A stretch of 64,000 nucleotides of DNA from Epiperipatus broadwayi (taxonomy: Eukaryota; Onychophora; Udeonychophora; Euonychophora; Peripatidae): positions 4,816,751-4,880,750 of the forward strand of contig JAQFVV010012477.1 of NCBI GenBank assembly GCA_028023455.1, given 5' to 3'. The translations under genes were made by a program, and so were the position numbers. This document shows, piece after piece, positions 48,807 through 60,881 of the stretch. The stretch's first letter is position 1. Each line of letters starts with the position of its first letter. The notes beneath the pieces were generated by a model. It was not told the origin of the DNA. It saw nothing but the letters and a program-made list of their open reading frames with translations, and did not search any database.

Positions 48807-49170
48807 GTTAATAAAAAAAATTTTTATAATGTATTCTTTTACTACAAAAGGGGTGATATACATCTCAATGGTATAATATATATAAAAATAGATATAATAG
48901 AACAAAAATAAATAATAAATATATAACAGTCCTGAAAATCTTTGTTTTATAGTTCTAGCATTTATTCTTGCTGTTGACTGCAAATTTTAAAAGAGTATAA
49001 TGTAGTTGATAATTAAAATATATTTAAGTAATATTTGCATGAAATAATTATTAATTCTAAATGTCTACTTCATTTCCATCCAATAATGTAATTCTTATAA
49101 ACTCATTATAATCAAGTCATTATGAAAATAGTAACATTTAAAAGCTTTAAATGCACTGAGCAAGCTTGCA
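48807..49170. other. AT-rich DNA, no feature
   Basis: No supported feature; the 66-codon minus frame at 48,783-48,983 is low complexity. Confidence 0.45.
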
Positions 49171-49174
49171 GCAA

Positions 49175-49492
49175 ATTACTGCCAGAATTGTAGTGCTGTT
49201 TTAGCAATTAAAAGTATGTCTATACGCAGATTACTGCCAGAATTGTAGTGCTGTTTTAGCAATTAAAAGTATGTCTATACGTATTAACAATATGTAAAAG
49301 AGGCTTAATATGTAAATGTGACATTTAAATGATCCATTTTGTTAACAACAGAAAATATTTGTGTGTTTCAGTGTCAAGAAAATAGAACATTTAAATGCCA
49401 CATCTACATATTAAGCCTAATTTACATATCATCTATATATAAATAGACATATTTCTAACTGCTAAATTTTAAACAACACTAAAACTGGCTAT
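49175..49492. mobile_element. Palindromic MITE with 55-bp tandem duplication in one arm
   Basis: Right arm 49,390-49,490 is the reverse complement of left arm 49,236-49,335 ('aggcttaatatgta' / 'tacatattaagcct'; outer part 'agtatgtctata' / 'tatagacat'). Left-arm bases 49,175-49,226 are repeated exactly at 49,230-49,281 (period 55). The identity of the duplicate means it is recent compared with the diverged arms. Confidence 0.85.
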
Positions 49493-49914
49493 TATAACAT
49501 ATTTTTATATATCATATAAATGCTTTTAATTTGAATAATTTAAATTTTAACATTTTTATGAAATAGATAAATTAATTAAATTTCATCTGTATCATCCCCA
49601 TGTGTTAAATTTTCCAAGTCATTTTAAAACTTAGTTTACCCTGTGAGAAATATATTTAAAATGAAATCTTAAAAAAAGTTGATCAAATTCAGTCACTTAA
49701 CTAATCATAAATGCCAATGCAGTACCTATGGCTTATATGTCTACATAATGTTTCTCTGCAAATTGTTGCAATTTAAATGCATTTTTACATTTCAAATAAT
49801 AATCCATGAGTTATTAACTGCAGTATCACAAAAATATAACATTTTACTACAAAATTTTATCATGGTGGAATTTTTTTTGCAGTCCCCTTGCAAGTAAAAA
49901 TTAAATATGTAGCT
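49493..49914. other. AT-rich DNA, no feature
   Basis: No gene supported. The 72-codon plus frame at 49,679-49,897 has no motif. Confidence 0.45.
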
Positions 49915-51130
49915 GCAATGATGTGATGTAATGTGATGCACTGTGACTTCTCCTTATATAGAGTCAAGAATCTCTCAGCAACTATGCCCAGAAAAACCTG
50001 TTAGCCACTTTGAACCATTTTCCATTCCCTACCCCAAGTTTTTCCATATTCTTTTTTACCCTTCTCCATCCCATTTCCACAGCATAATCTTTGGCAACAC
50101 CATGGCCTTTAGATTGAAAAGCCCCTTATCTTTTCCCAAACTCAGCATAAAAACCAATAAGCCACTTTCTGTATAATCACTAAGTTTATATTTATTCTTC
50201 CACAACTTCATTATTTGTATCCTTTCTGCTTTCAGGCATTTACATTCAATTAACAGATGCCTAATATTTTCTATACCTTCCTTACACAGCTTGCAGATTA
50301 AATCAACCATATTTCTGCATTTACATGTATATTCCCTTGTTGCTAAAAATCCCATTCAAGCCTTAAACAGTAAACTACTTTCCTTGCTATTATCATAAAT
50401 TAACTCACACCCAATATTCTGTTTACCTCTATAAATATTTAAATTCTTTTTCTCCAACTCCCTGTTCCTTATTAATGCATCTATTCTTCTATCTCATTCT
50501 TTAACTCTAAAACACTCAACAATTATCCTAACACAATCATCCCATTTTTTGTATAAGTATACGGACATAAATTCTTTATCTAAATATGCTGCATAATACA
50601 TTACCTTTTGCACACATCTTGCTGCCTGTCCTTTATTCATAACCTAATTAAATACTATTTTGGATATTCTTTTATTTTCCATAAACTATGATCTACCGAA
50701 CATTTTCATTTTGCTTTTTTGCATCTCTCATATAAAACTTGACCATCCCATTTCTTCTTGAATTGCCTCCTTTGCCATCCATACTTCTGGATCTAATGCA
50801 TGTCTTCCTACTTCTCTTTATACTTTTTTAAGTAATCTAATATCATTTTACTAACACAACACATCATTATCATATGTTAACCCTGCTACTTCCACTCCAT
50901 TCCATACAATCCTAGCTACATCATATTTATTATAGAAGAAACCTGTTAATTTATTTATCAATCCCTTTGCTTTTTGCTTCATTTATCAATTTTTTCTCCC
51001 ATTCATCCAAGAAATTTCTCTGATTACTTAAAATGATTCCCAAATAGTTACATCTATTCATCACACTTAACTTTATATCCCCCAATAAAAATTCTTTGTC
51101 TTCTCTTTCCCCAATATTAATCATCATTAC
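49915..51130 (-). pseudogene. 5'-truncated LINE, tandem copy A
   Basis: The minus strand encodes the C-terminal part of a non-LTR retrotransposon polyprotein. Its end, 'GFLATREYTCKCRNMVDLIC' followed by 'CKEGIENIRHLLIECKCL' (50,056-50,355), is the C-x2-C...H-x4-C zinc knuckle common at the end of many LINE proteins. Upstream frames are broken. The 3' end carries 'gaatctctcagcaactatgccc' (shared by copies B and C) and a 'tgatgtgatg' type tail. The 5' end stops just after 'accatcatta'-type sequence, almost where copy B does. Clade is uncertain. Confidence 0.85.
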
Positions 51131-52431
51131 TTTTGATGTGATGTGATGTATTATAACTAATGGAATCAGGAATCTCTCAGCAACTATGCCCAGAGAAACC
51201 TGTTAGTCACTTTATCTTTCATTCTCCACTCTAAATTTTCTCATATTCTGCTCCATCCCATTTCCACAACATAATCTTTGTCAACTCTATAGCCTTTATA
51301 TTTAAATTCCCCTCATCTTTTCCAAAACCTAGCTTAAAAACCAATAATCCACTTTCTGTATAATCACTTTTTTCATATTTATTCTTCCATTTCATTATTT
51401 GTACCCTTTCTGTTTTTAAGCATTTACATTCAATTAACAAATGACTAATATTTTCTATTCCTCTCTTACACAATTTACAGACTAAATTACCCATATTTTT
51501 CCATTTACATGTATATTCTCTTATTGCTAAAGATCCCATTCTAGCCTTAAACAATAAACTACTTTCCTATTTCTTGGAACAACAACAATAAACTACGTTC
51601 CTTACTATTATCATATATTAACTCGCACATAATATTCTGTTTACTTCTATATATATATATTTAAACTCTTTTTATTCTCCAGACTAGTTCTCCATCTCTC
51701 TAACTCCCTATTCTTTATTAATAAATTTATTCTTTTATCCCATTCCTTATGACTATAACACTTAACAATCCTCCTAGCACAATCATCCCATCTTTTGTAC
51801 AAATATACTGATATAAATTCTTTATCCAAATCTTTTGCATATTGCAATACCTTTCTCACACATCTTGTTGCCTGAACCTTTACTCGTAACCTTATTAAAT
51901 ACTACTTTGGCTATTCTTTTATTATCCATAAACTGCAATCTACCAAACATTTTCATTTTACTTTTTGCATCTGTCATATAAAAAATTGACCATCCCATTT
52001 CTCCTTGAATTGCCTCCCTTCCTGTCCATACATCTGCATCCAATGCATGTCTTCCTACTTACCTTTGTACTTTTTCTAAATAATCTAATATCCCTTTTTT
52101 AACACATAATGCATCATTACCATATGTTAACCCTGCTACTGCAACTCCTTTCCATATAATTCTAGCAACATCATATTTATTATATGAAAACACTGTTAAT
52201 TTCTTTATCAATCCCTTTCTTTTTTTTTGCTTCATTTATCAATTTTTTCCCCACTCATCCAAACAATTTTCTTGATTACTTAAGATAATTCCCAAATAAC
52301 TACATCTATTCATCACACTTAACTTTATATCCCCCAATAAAAATTCTACATTTTCTCTTTCCCCAGTATTAACCATCATTATATTTGATTTTTCTTCACT
52401 AAATTTAATTCCCATATCTTTACCCTCATGT
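51131..52431 (-). pseudogene. 5'-truncated LINE, tandem copy B
   Basis: Best-preserved of three head-to-tail copies. From 5' to 3' on the minus strand: 'GIKFSEEKSNIMMVNTGE' (RT end, KTKvmvf position) with 'MNRCSYLGIILSN' (YLG motif) in 52,239-52,493, 'IQGEMGWSIFYMTDAKSKM' and 'KMFGRLQFMDNKRIAKVVF' (51,822-52,043), 'WDDCARRIVKCYSHKEW' (51,647-51,859), then 'CKLCKRGIENISHLLIECK' (51,231-51,554). Frame changes interrupt it. The first roughly 20 codons of 52,239-52,493 come from the 3' end of neighbour copy C, so that frame is chimeric. Confidence 0.88.
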
Positions 52432-52555
52432 GAAGTGATGTACTGTGACTTCTCCTTAAACAAAGTCAGGAATCTCTCAGCAACTATGCCCAAAGAAACC
52501 TGTTCGCCACTTTACCTTCACCTTCCATTCCCCACCCTAAGCTTTCCCTTCAAGT
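52432..52555 (-). pseudogene. LINE 3' end, tandem copy C (remnant)
   Basis: About 120 bp matching only the extreme 3' ends of copies A and B ('gtgacttctcctta', 'caggaatctctcagcaacta', 'aaacctgtt'). It abuts copy B at the same simple-repeat tail, which makes a third unit of the array. Confidence 0.85.
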
Positions 52556-52731
52556 GCTGCCCTCGTTTTGGATTATTATGATATCATTAGAAATATAGAC
52601 ACATTTTTGTATTGCAAATTACCAAAGTTTATGAAAAATTAAGTACTATTAAACAAAAATTTGTAGCCTATAAAATCCTTTTCTCCCTCCAAAAAGAAAA
52701 AAAAGATCATGCAAGCTTCATCAAGATTGAT

Positions 52732-53485
52732 TTAACCCTTTTCCCGCCTCTTATGAAGCTCCTTGTTGACATCTGATGTCACTGTAACTGTGCCAGTTCT
52801 TATGCTAAAATATTCGTTAGACAGGTATTGAATAGGTTTTTAAAAGTTCTGTAAGATGGTGCCCTCTTCCAAATTATTTTACAAGTAAAAAATAAAAAAA
52901 AATGCATTTAAACCTAAACAAAGAAAGAACATTACTTGTGATTGGTTCTTAGCATGCTCTCAGCTGAAAAAGACATTCTGATTGGCTGGAAAGAACAAAG
53001 AAACCGCCTGATCAAAGAAAATAAAGAAAAACGCTGAGATTTTCATTTCGAATATGATTTAAATTATTATAAAAGAATATTTTGAGAAATTACAAATTAT
53101 TTTCAGAGAGAATACTAAAAAAACAAAATTATTTTCGAAAAATATTGAAGATTTTAGTAAAAATATTTAAGATTTAGTAAAAAGAAATATTTACTTTTCT
53201 ATAATGTAAAAGTCGACCTTTTTGTTTATATTATAGCTTTTATGTTGCCGAAATTGAATATTTTAGAATAAATAAATAGCAATTTATTTTTGAAAGAACT
53301 TTCGTTCTCTTCATAACCTGAAAAATTAGTAATATACTTTTTATAAACGTATCTGAGTTGAATTTAATATTATAGGAGAATATGTTTTAACAATAGGCTT
53401 TGTCTTCAGTTTGTGAGTTGGCCAATTAAAAGATTTGATTTTTACCTCATACAACCAATAATATAATTAACGGTTTAAGGGTTAA
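52732..53485. mobile_element. piggyBac-like MITE (754 bp)
   Basis: Bounded by TTAA at 52,732-52,735 and 53,482-53,485. The left end is 'TTAACCCTTTTCCCGCC' and the right end, read inward, 'TTAACCCTTAAACCG'. TTAA target sites followed by CCCTT are the hallmark of piggyBac-type elements. Internally it lacks any transposase frame. Identity between ends is limited to about the first 9 bases, so this could be coincidence, but the left end is a very typical piggyBac terminus. Confidence 0.55.
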
Positions 53486-54445
53486 TGTCTATTGAGTTAT
53501 AAAGTAATAAAGAAACAATCTCACTTTTATATATTAATATAGATGCATTTTATAATACAGATTTTTATACCTTCTGAAATAATATATATATATATATATC
53601 CCTAATTTATTATTTGACATTTTAAATATTGAAAACAAAGAAGATAATTCCCAAGATGCATTTCATCTAAAATTATCTAGACAATGTATCCATTGTAAAT
53701 ATTCTTTTCTGTTGGATCACACTTATATAATGAATATTACATCATCTCATTTTATAAATACTATTTTTCTAACAGACATTGATTGACAACCATAATCTTT
53801 TAGTAAATGCATAAATAAATAATGATCATCTTTTAAACAATTAAAAGTTATTATAACTTTTTAATTCCAGATTTAGACATAAATTTTATCAACTCAGACA
53901 CAATGATCATTATATTATGATATTCTTTTCTTTTGCATATAATCCCAATGCAGAATCTCCTTTTCATGTTTATTTATGATATATGTTTCATGCATTTAGC
54001 ATTTCTAGTAGTTATTATTTGTAAATGTTATAGTAGTTTAGTTAATAGACTGAGCCTCTATTATTAATAAAAAAATGCATACATGATTCTTAAAACTTTC
54101 TTTTGGTTATATTAAGTCAAACATAATGAAGCAATTTTCAAGTTTATGACAATTTGATAGTATTAATTAAAATGATAATAAACAAATTCTATTTAAAAAC
54201 TAGAATAAATCTTCAGTTATGATGTAACTAGAGTAGCCATCAATTAAAATCAATAAACCAAGCAAACCACATAATCTAGTAATAAACAATACCATTTGTT
54301 AAAATCTAAAAAATATATATCTAAAAATTTAATAATGATATTTAAAATAGTATTTAATATGTAATTATTATTTTTAATTAAATAATATGTTAATTAATAA
54401 TACGCTAATGCATTGAAGGTGAAACTATTCCACATAACAATTTAT
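53486..54445. other. AT-rich DNA, no feature
   Basis: No gene or repeat supported. Confidence 0.45.
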
Positions 54446-54448
54446 TTA

Positions 54449-54490
54449 GGCTGAGCACTTTCAGAGTTTCATTACTCCATAATCATAGTC
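54449..54490 (-). other. Hammerhead-like core, family H2 copy B
   Basis: Counterpart of 30,578-30,618. The minus strand reads 'gact', 'atgattatggagt', a loop, 'actctgaaagtgc', 'tcagcc'. The internal stem GGAGT/ACTCT differs from copy A yet still pairs just before 'gaaag', which suggests a conserved RNA fold. Confidence 0.4.
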
Positions 54491-54747
54491 TTGTAGATTG
54501 TCAATGTAATTATATGCAAATATATGTAGACATATTTTTTTATATTATTCATTTTCTGGAAATGGCAAAGCAAGTATCTTTTTTAATTTTAAAGCTTTAT
54601 GATTTAAAAACAAAAATATAATCCAATACTAGTAAAATGATGAAAAAGCATTGTTAAAATATTTATGTTATTTTATTTTGAAAAATATATGTAACATAAA
54701 ATGTAATAATTAAATACAAGTATATTGTCAATACAAATTTAATGTAA

Positions 54748-54965
54748 TTAGAAGAGATTTGAACTCAGACATTCAAGCTCCATGCAGCTATACACACCAT
54801 CTTATAAACCAATATGCATGACCAACTGATTAATGCTGATTCAGCATAAAATACATATATTGGAGATCATTTATTTATTTCATATGTATGTGGTCATGTG
54901 TATTGGTTGTATAAAATGGAATGGATAGTTGTAGGGAGCTTGAAAATCTCAGTTTAAATCCCTTC
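54748..54965. repeat. Inverted pair of tRNA-like SINE segments
   Basis: Arms 54,751-54,824 and 54,887-54,963 are imperfect reverse complements. Each arm ends with a B-box-like sequence read outward ('gagttcaaatctc' on minus, 'cagtttaaatccc' on plus) and starts with 'tggtcatg...attggttt/gta', A-box-like. Each arm is about 74 bases, tRNA sized. This may be two divergent tRNA-derived units or a MITE that resembles them. Confidence 0.6.
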
Positions 54966-57900
54966 TAATAATATAAAATGATAAAACCTTATCCTTAAAA
55001 ACAAATACACTAATAAATCACACCTAATAAAATTTCATATAGAAACCATAAAAAAAAAAGCACACAGGAGAAACATCTTAAAGTAAAATAATTCTAAGCA
55101 TGAGAGTTAAAAATCAAATATATTTTTTATTACTTGAAAGTGCATAACTATTTTTTCATTTAATGTTTAATAAAAAATCAGTTTTATATCTGCTGTTTAA
55201 AGAATATAATAAATTCGGTCTTCATAAATAATGAATTGAATTAATATTAGTGACAATGATTATTTATATGTTAGAAATATGAGCCACATAAGGTGAATCA
55301 ATATAATATCCATTAAATAATAGCAGAGCATTGATAAAAAAAATTTGAAACCAACGTGATTATTTAAGCCAACTGAAGAGATTAGGTTACTTGATATATA
55401 TCACCAGTCATTTTATTTATTCCACTCCCTTATTATGAGCTATCAAAAGTATCAACTACTGAATGAGTTTAAGATTTAAGTAGCAAATGTTTTTGGAAAT
55501 TTTTGTTCTATATAAGACATTTATATATTAATGCATAATGTAAAAATTATAGTAAATATTTCAAATAAATATTCTATAAATTTTACTTTTAGCATATTAG
55601 AAAAATATTAAATAAAAACATCAACATTATTATTATTATTAAGTTTAAAAAATAATATTTGTAGTAAAAGTAAAGTTAATACTCTGCAAATAGTTGAATG
55701 CACTAAAAATTCTTTATTTAAAAATTCATATTAATTATTTATGAAATTTATTTTATATTTTTAACTATTAAAATAATAACTATTAATACAATAAAAATAT
55801 TTTTATGTTTTAATTTTATTAAATAAATAGTAAATAATTAAGTTACATTTAATTATTTAAAAAGCAAAACTAAATTGTAAACTCATATCTGAAGATATAT
55901 AATGTCAATGTCAAAGGGCACATTTTTTTAAAGTGCCTTTTTTATATTTATGATCAATACATTAGCTTTTATTGGTCTGAGGCATGTTGTCCATGTTTTA
56001 TTTTTCTCTTCGGTTAAGAATATCTAGATATACAATTCATCTTTATAAATTAATTTAATACAGTAATATCACTTCACTGTTTTCTCTTTTCAAAGAGATT
56101 TTAGTTTATTTTCTTTATCAGATAAAAATGCAGTTTTCATCATTAGGGATCTATTTAATCTTTTATAAAGATTAAATGGATCTTTGAAGAAGACGGAAGG
56201 TTCTGTCAAAACATGAAATAAAATAAAAATTGCTTGATAAAAATGAAAAAAAGAAAATATAGTATTATTGATTATGTAGATACATATAATTATTTAAATA
56301 ATTGGTTACTAGTAATTAATTGGGTTGTTTCCATATCACAATGGGAGCTGAGTACAGAAACCTTATTCATTCGACCAAACTGAGTTTTGATTTTTGATTT
56401 TTTCAGATGGAAACTAATTGATGAATCCAAAGCTTATAAACCCATCACACAAAATCTGATTATCAGAAAAGTCATAAGTGTAGTTTTATAAAGTATAATC
56501 AAACTGTATTATTTATTACTAGTCCATTGGAAAAAAAAGATAGTGCAAAAAATGAATGATATTTTTTAACCAAATTAATATTTTTATGATACATAATTTA
56601 CATCAGAAACATTAAGCTATTTAATTACACTACTTCATAATTATACATAGTCTCTTCCCTTCCTGAAACAACATTTTCAATACTCATAATTTTAATAATC
56701 AGCAATTTAAAAAAAAAAATCGAAAATTAAAATTATCAGCTTCTAATTTTATTATTTAATTAAAATAAAAAAAATATTTCATTAATTTATATTTAATAAT
56801 TTTTTTATTTTGCAGTGCACCATCTTATGTGACAGTCACAAAATATCATTAAAATGATATATTCAATAGTTTAAATTTTATGGAATTAATAGTAGTTATG
56901 TATTGCAGCTTTTGTTTTTTACCAATATTTTTTTTTTATTTGATCTGTTTAGAATTCTTTTATTCAAAACATTTCCATACTGTATATGACCTTTTATTTT
57001 TCAGATTTTTAAAATTATAGTGTTTTAATAACAAAAACTTACTTCTTATTTTATCTTTACATTTTTAAAATAATTTCATTAAAATATAAATTCATTAAGT
57101 GAAATTAGTTTATTATATGATATATAAATTAAAAATTAATTTACTGAATAAAATACCAACTTTACAAATAAAAAAAAAAGACCAATACACATAACATGAA
57201 TGAGCAATACAAAATACATTGTTTTAGTTTTCAGTTTAAAAAATGTATTTCAATAAATAAAAAAATGCATTCTAAATAATGAACACATTTTTTGCAATAC
57301 TAACATTGAATTTTTAATTGTATAAACAGAAACAATAATAAAAAGATTAATGAAAGATATGCTTTCTTCATGATGTCAATAAAGTTTTAGTTGGCTAATT
57401 TTTTTCTTCAAAGTTAATACCTTCAAATAAAACTTAAAGGTAAATGTCATGTATCTATTAAGAAACAAATACTTAATACTTTGCAATAGTGAAAGCATGC
57501 TGGGCAGTAATAAAGCTAAATATTATTAAAAAAAACTACCTTTTCTCTGTGTATTTTCAATTTATCAGATATTATTGTTGGCTCAAAAAAAATAATAACA
57601 ATTGAATTACAAAAACATAAATACTATAAAGATAAATAGATTAAATATTTTTTAGCAAATAACAGATTAAATTCTATGATAATTATAAGTGCATTGTATA
57701 ACTCTGTCAAAAATATATATGCTGTACAAGATGAAAAAATGCAGTATTCTTTTCTTTAAAAAAATTTTTTTTTGTTAATATCTTAATATATATACTTTTT
57801 AGTGAAATTTGTATATAAGTATGTATAAATTGATTTGCATGTTAAAATATTTATATAAATACTAAATACATACATAATTATTAAATAGCTTATGAAATCT

Positions 57901-59505
57901 TCTAGTGATATCCCATCTTAGGTTACCATTTATATTCCTAAATAGATTTTAAAAAAGAGATATTTCCTAAGTTCTTCCTTATTTCTTGGTAAGATGACAA
58001 GCATATACAATGACATCTTGAAATTTATCATTGATTTCAAGATCTTTTACAGTCTGATAAAATTAATCCTTAAGTAATTAATATTCACACGCTAAAATTC
58101 TAATAATTATTACATATCAATGATCAGTGATATATATATATATATGTGTGAGTGTGTGTGTGTAGCTCACTATAAATATTGAAGTACCATTTCTGTGTAA
58201 AATCTTTCATCAAGCGACATGCAGAATTGAACTACCTGAACAATCATAGAAAAACAATATTCAAATATTTCTATTTATATGCTTCAATTACAAGCAATTT
58301 GGTGTTAAAGCATTAATATTGGTTAGGTATATATGTGTGTATATGAACGTGTGAGCGTGTATATTTGCTACTATTCACAAATTTTGATATTTATGTGAAG
58401 ACAGAATCAACTGATATAGTTGTGTAAAATATCAGTATTGTAAACTTAAAAAATTAAGAAGACACTATGGTACTAGTAAATGAGATTCGAAAATAAATTA
58501 TATTATGAATGTATCAAATAATGTTAATCTAACATTTTGATGATAAAAGTGTTAACATTTGAACGTAGTATTGTATTGAATAATTATTCTATTTGTCTTT
58601 AAACAGAAAACTTCACATTCAAACATATATATATATATAAAACTCATACAGTATTTTAAATTAGAGATAATAATTGAATTAACTTATCTAGTATATGTAT
58701 AATAATTGAATTGACAAATCCTCCAATATGCTGTCCAGTATCAAATCATTATCCTTTTTAAACTGACTTTACATGTAAAATGATCATTTATGTATACTAT
58801 TTCCAATTTTATAAAGAGAGCTAGTTTGACAAATAATATTATTAAGATTGAACCGTCAATCAATTTGAGATATAAACAAAATCCAGTTCAACACAACTAA
58901 GTGTTAAATTTAATATGACAGAGCTAATTTCTATGTTTTTTTAAAACATTGTGAATAAAAAATCTTTAGTTGAATATGAAATAAACTAATACATACAATA
59001 ATTTAAAAATAAATGTAAATAATTAAAGTGACTAATTCTTTATATTTCTATATGAACTAATTTATTTAATCACATATTTGGAAATTTGGTTTATTAATCA
59101 ATGTTTAATTGATAAATAAATTTTATTAATGTTTGTCCATATTGAAGCAGCCTAATTTATAGTACATTCGTAGTGTTAATTATTGATGCTTTAATTTCAA
59201 TTTGTCAATTTAACATTATTAATATAAGGTAAATAGTTGCTACATAAATGTAAATGATTGGTAGTATTAGTCAGATTTTATAAAATATGGTAACAAAATA
59301 ACGAATATTTCGTATACTTTGATTAGAGCTTCTATCTATCCAAGATTCCACCCACACATATATATCTTCTAGTAATTTTAATAGTTCTGCATATAAACAA
59401 TGGTAATTAAGTCTGTAGTACTGAGAATATGTTACTTCATCACTATTATTATATATAAATTCAAATGTACATGTCGTAAAAATAATTTATAAGTCAGACT
59501 TTTTT
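54966..59505. other. AT-rich DNA, no gene
   Basis: A long featureless stretch. It holds a short hairpin with a hammerhead-like neighbour at 56,146-56,215 (GACGG/CTGTC stem followed by 'aaaac') and TA/TG microsatellites at 58,131-58,163. No frame of 60 codons or more with any coding character occurs. Confidence 0.5.
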
Positions 59506-59513
59506 TTTCCTAT

Positions 59514-59590
59514 GTCAAATGCATTGACTGGGAAGCAAACCCAGGCCAACTGTTTGTAAAGCAGCTATGCTAATCACTAGACCAATATTT
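59514..59590 (-). repeat. tRNA-derived SINE head
   Basis: On the minus strand 'tggtctagtgattagca' (A box) is followed by 'gctgctttacaaacagt' (anticodon-arm-like, with TAC in the anticodon position) and B-box-like 'gggtttgcttcccag'. It is closely related to the 62.8 kb copy (A box, TTACAA loop and 'gcttccc' all shared). No pairing acceptor stem is seen. Confidence 0.8.
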
Positions 59591-59877
59591 TAAACAAATT
59601 TACAAATGATGTTTTTCTTGTAATTTCTCAGGCAAAAATGGATTAAAAAATGACTAAAATTGTGAGATGGTTCAATTCATACTAAACAAACATTACTGCT
59701 AATATAATGTTTCATTTCTTTGCATACCAAACATTGATTTACTAACTATATAACAATATACATATTTAAATCACTTTAGTCTTCCAGAGTTCATAAGAAA
59801 TTCAAGCACTGGAGGTGCTAGAACTGAAATTGATCCTAGGATCTGAAATTCCAGTTCTGACCTTCTACTACTATGTT

Positions 59878-60038
59878 AAATCAATCTACTGCAGGATGAA
59901 GATCTCTCCCAGTCCAATCCAAATTCTCCAATCTCTAGCATTCTTTCTTCACATCAACCAAATATATTTTCTTATTTCATCTATTTATCTCACACATGGT
60001 CTCTTTTTAGGTCTTTTACAATCTCTTGAAATCCAGTG
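59878..60038 (-). pseudogene. RTE-type LINE 3' scrap
   Basis: About 160 bp matching the 3' end of the 46.7 kb RTE ('ctgcaggatgaa.atctctcc', 'tctcacatggtctcttt', 'caatctcttg.aatccagt'). It stops exactly where the 412-bp tandem repeat begins. The plus frame at 59,815-60,069 is a shadow. Confidence 0.85.
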
Positions 60039-60869
60039 CCCACTCAAGCTTGTTTTTAAAAAATGCTGAGAGAGAATTGAAAATTCAATATCTCTTTCAA
60101 ATTGTCCCCAACCTTTAAGCCATGGTTTCATGATAATTGACAATCTTCAGTAAAAAGTAGGAGAACTAGAAACTAGATCTAAATCCCAACTCTACTGAAC
60201 AGCACTTATGTAAACTGTTCCTATAAGCCTGAAAGCACAAATTTTTCAGATACAAAAATATCTTAAAATCCAGCTAAACAAACTATATAGCTTTATGGGT
60301 TTGAAATCAGTTCAGTTTCACCACATAGTTGAAAGGTTCTGCAATCTATATCATTGCTAAAACCTTCAAAGGTACATTTAAACAAGTTAAAATTTTTTTA
60401 ACCTGCCTATAGCTTGCATTTTATGATCACAGATGGAGCTCTACCAATAGCCCACTTAAGCTTGTTTTCAAAAAATGCTGAGAGAGAATCGAAAATTCAA
60501 TATCTCTTTCAAATTGTCCCCAACCTTTAAACCATGATTTCATGCTAATTGTCAATCATCAGTAAAGGGTAGGAGAACTAGAAACTAGATCTAAATCCCA
60601 ACTCTACTGAACCACACTTATGCAAACTGTTCCTATAAGCCTGAAAGCATGAATTTTTCAGATACATAAATATCTTAAAATCCAGATAAACAAACTATAT
60701 AGCTATATGGTTCTGAAATCAGTTCAGTTTCACCACATAGTTGAAAGGTTCTGCAATCTATATCATTGCTAAAACCTTCAAAGATACATTTATGATAAAC
60801 AAAAACAAGTTAAAAATTTTTTAACCTGCCTATAGCTTGCATTTTATGATCACAGATGGAGCTCTACCT
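60039..60869. repeat. Two tandem copies of a 412-bp unit
   Basis: Unit 1 is 60,039-60,450 and unit 2 is 60,451-60,869. Both open 'cccact.aagcttgtttt', contain 'ctgagagagaat.gaaaattc' and 'gaaactagatctaaatccc', and close 'cagatggagctctacc'. They differ by few substitutions and an 11-base insertion in unit 2. No coding frame is sustained. Confidence 0.93.
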
Positions 60870-60881
60870 ATATATATATAG

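Noticed and set aside
49915-52555. Reading the spaced repeats here or in microsatellites as a CRISPR array
   Set aside because: The repeat units are over 1 kb and encode LINE protein; no short-repeat/unique-spacer pattern exists anywhere in the window.
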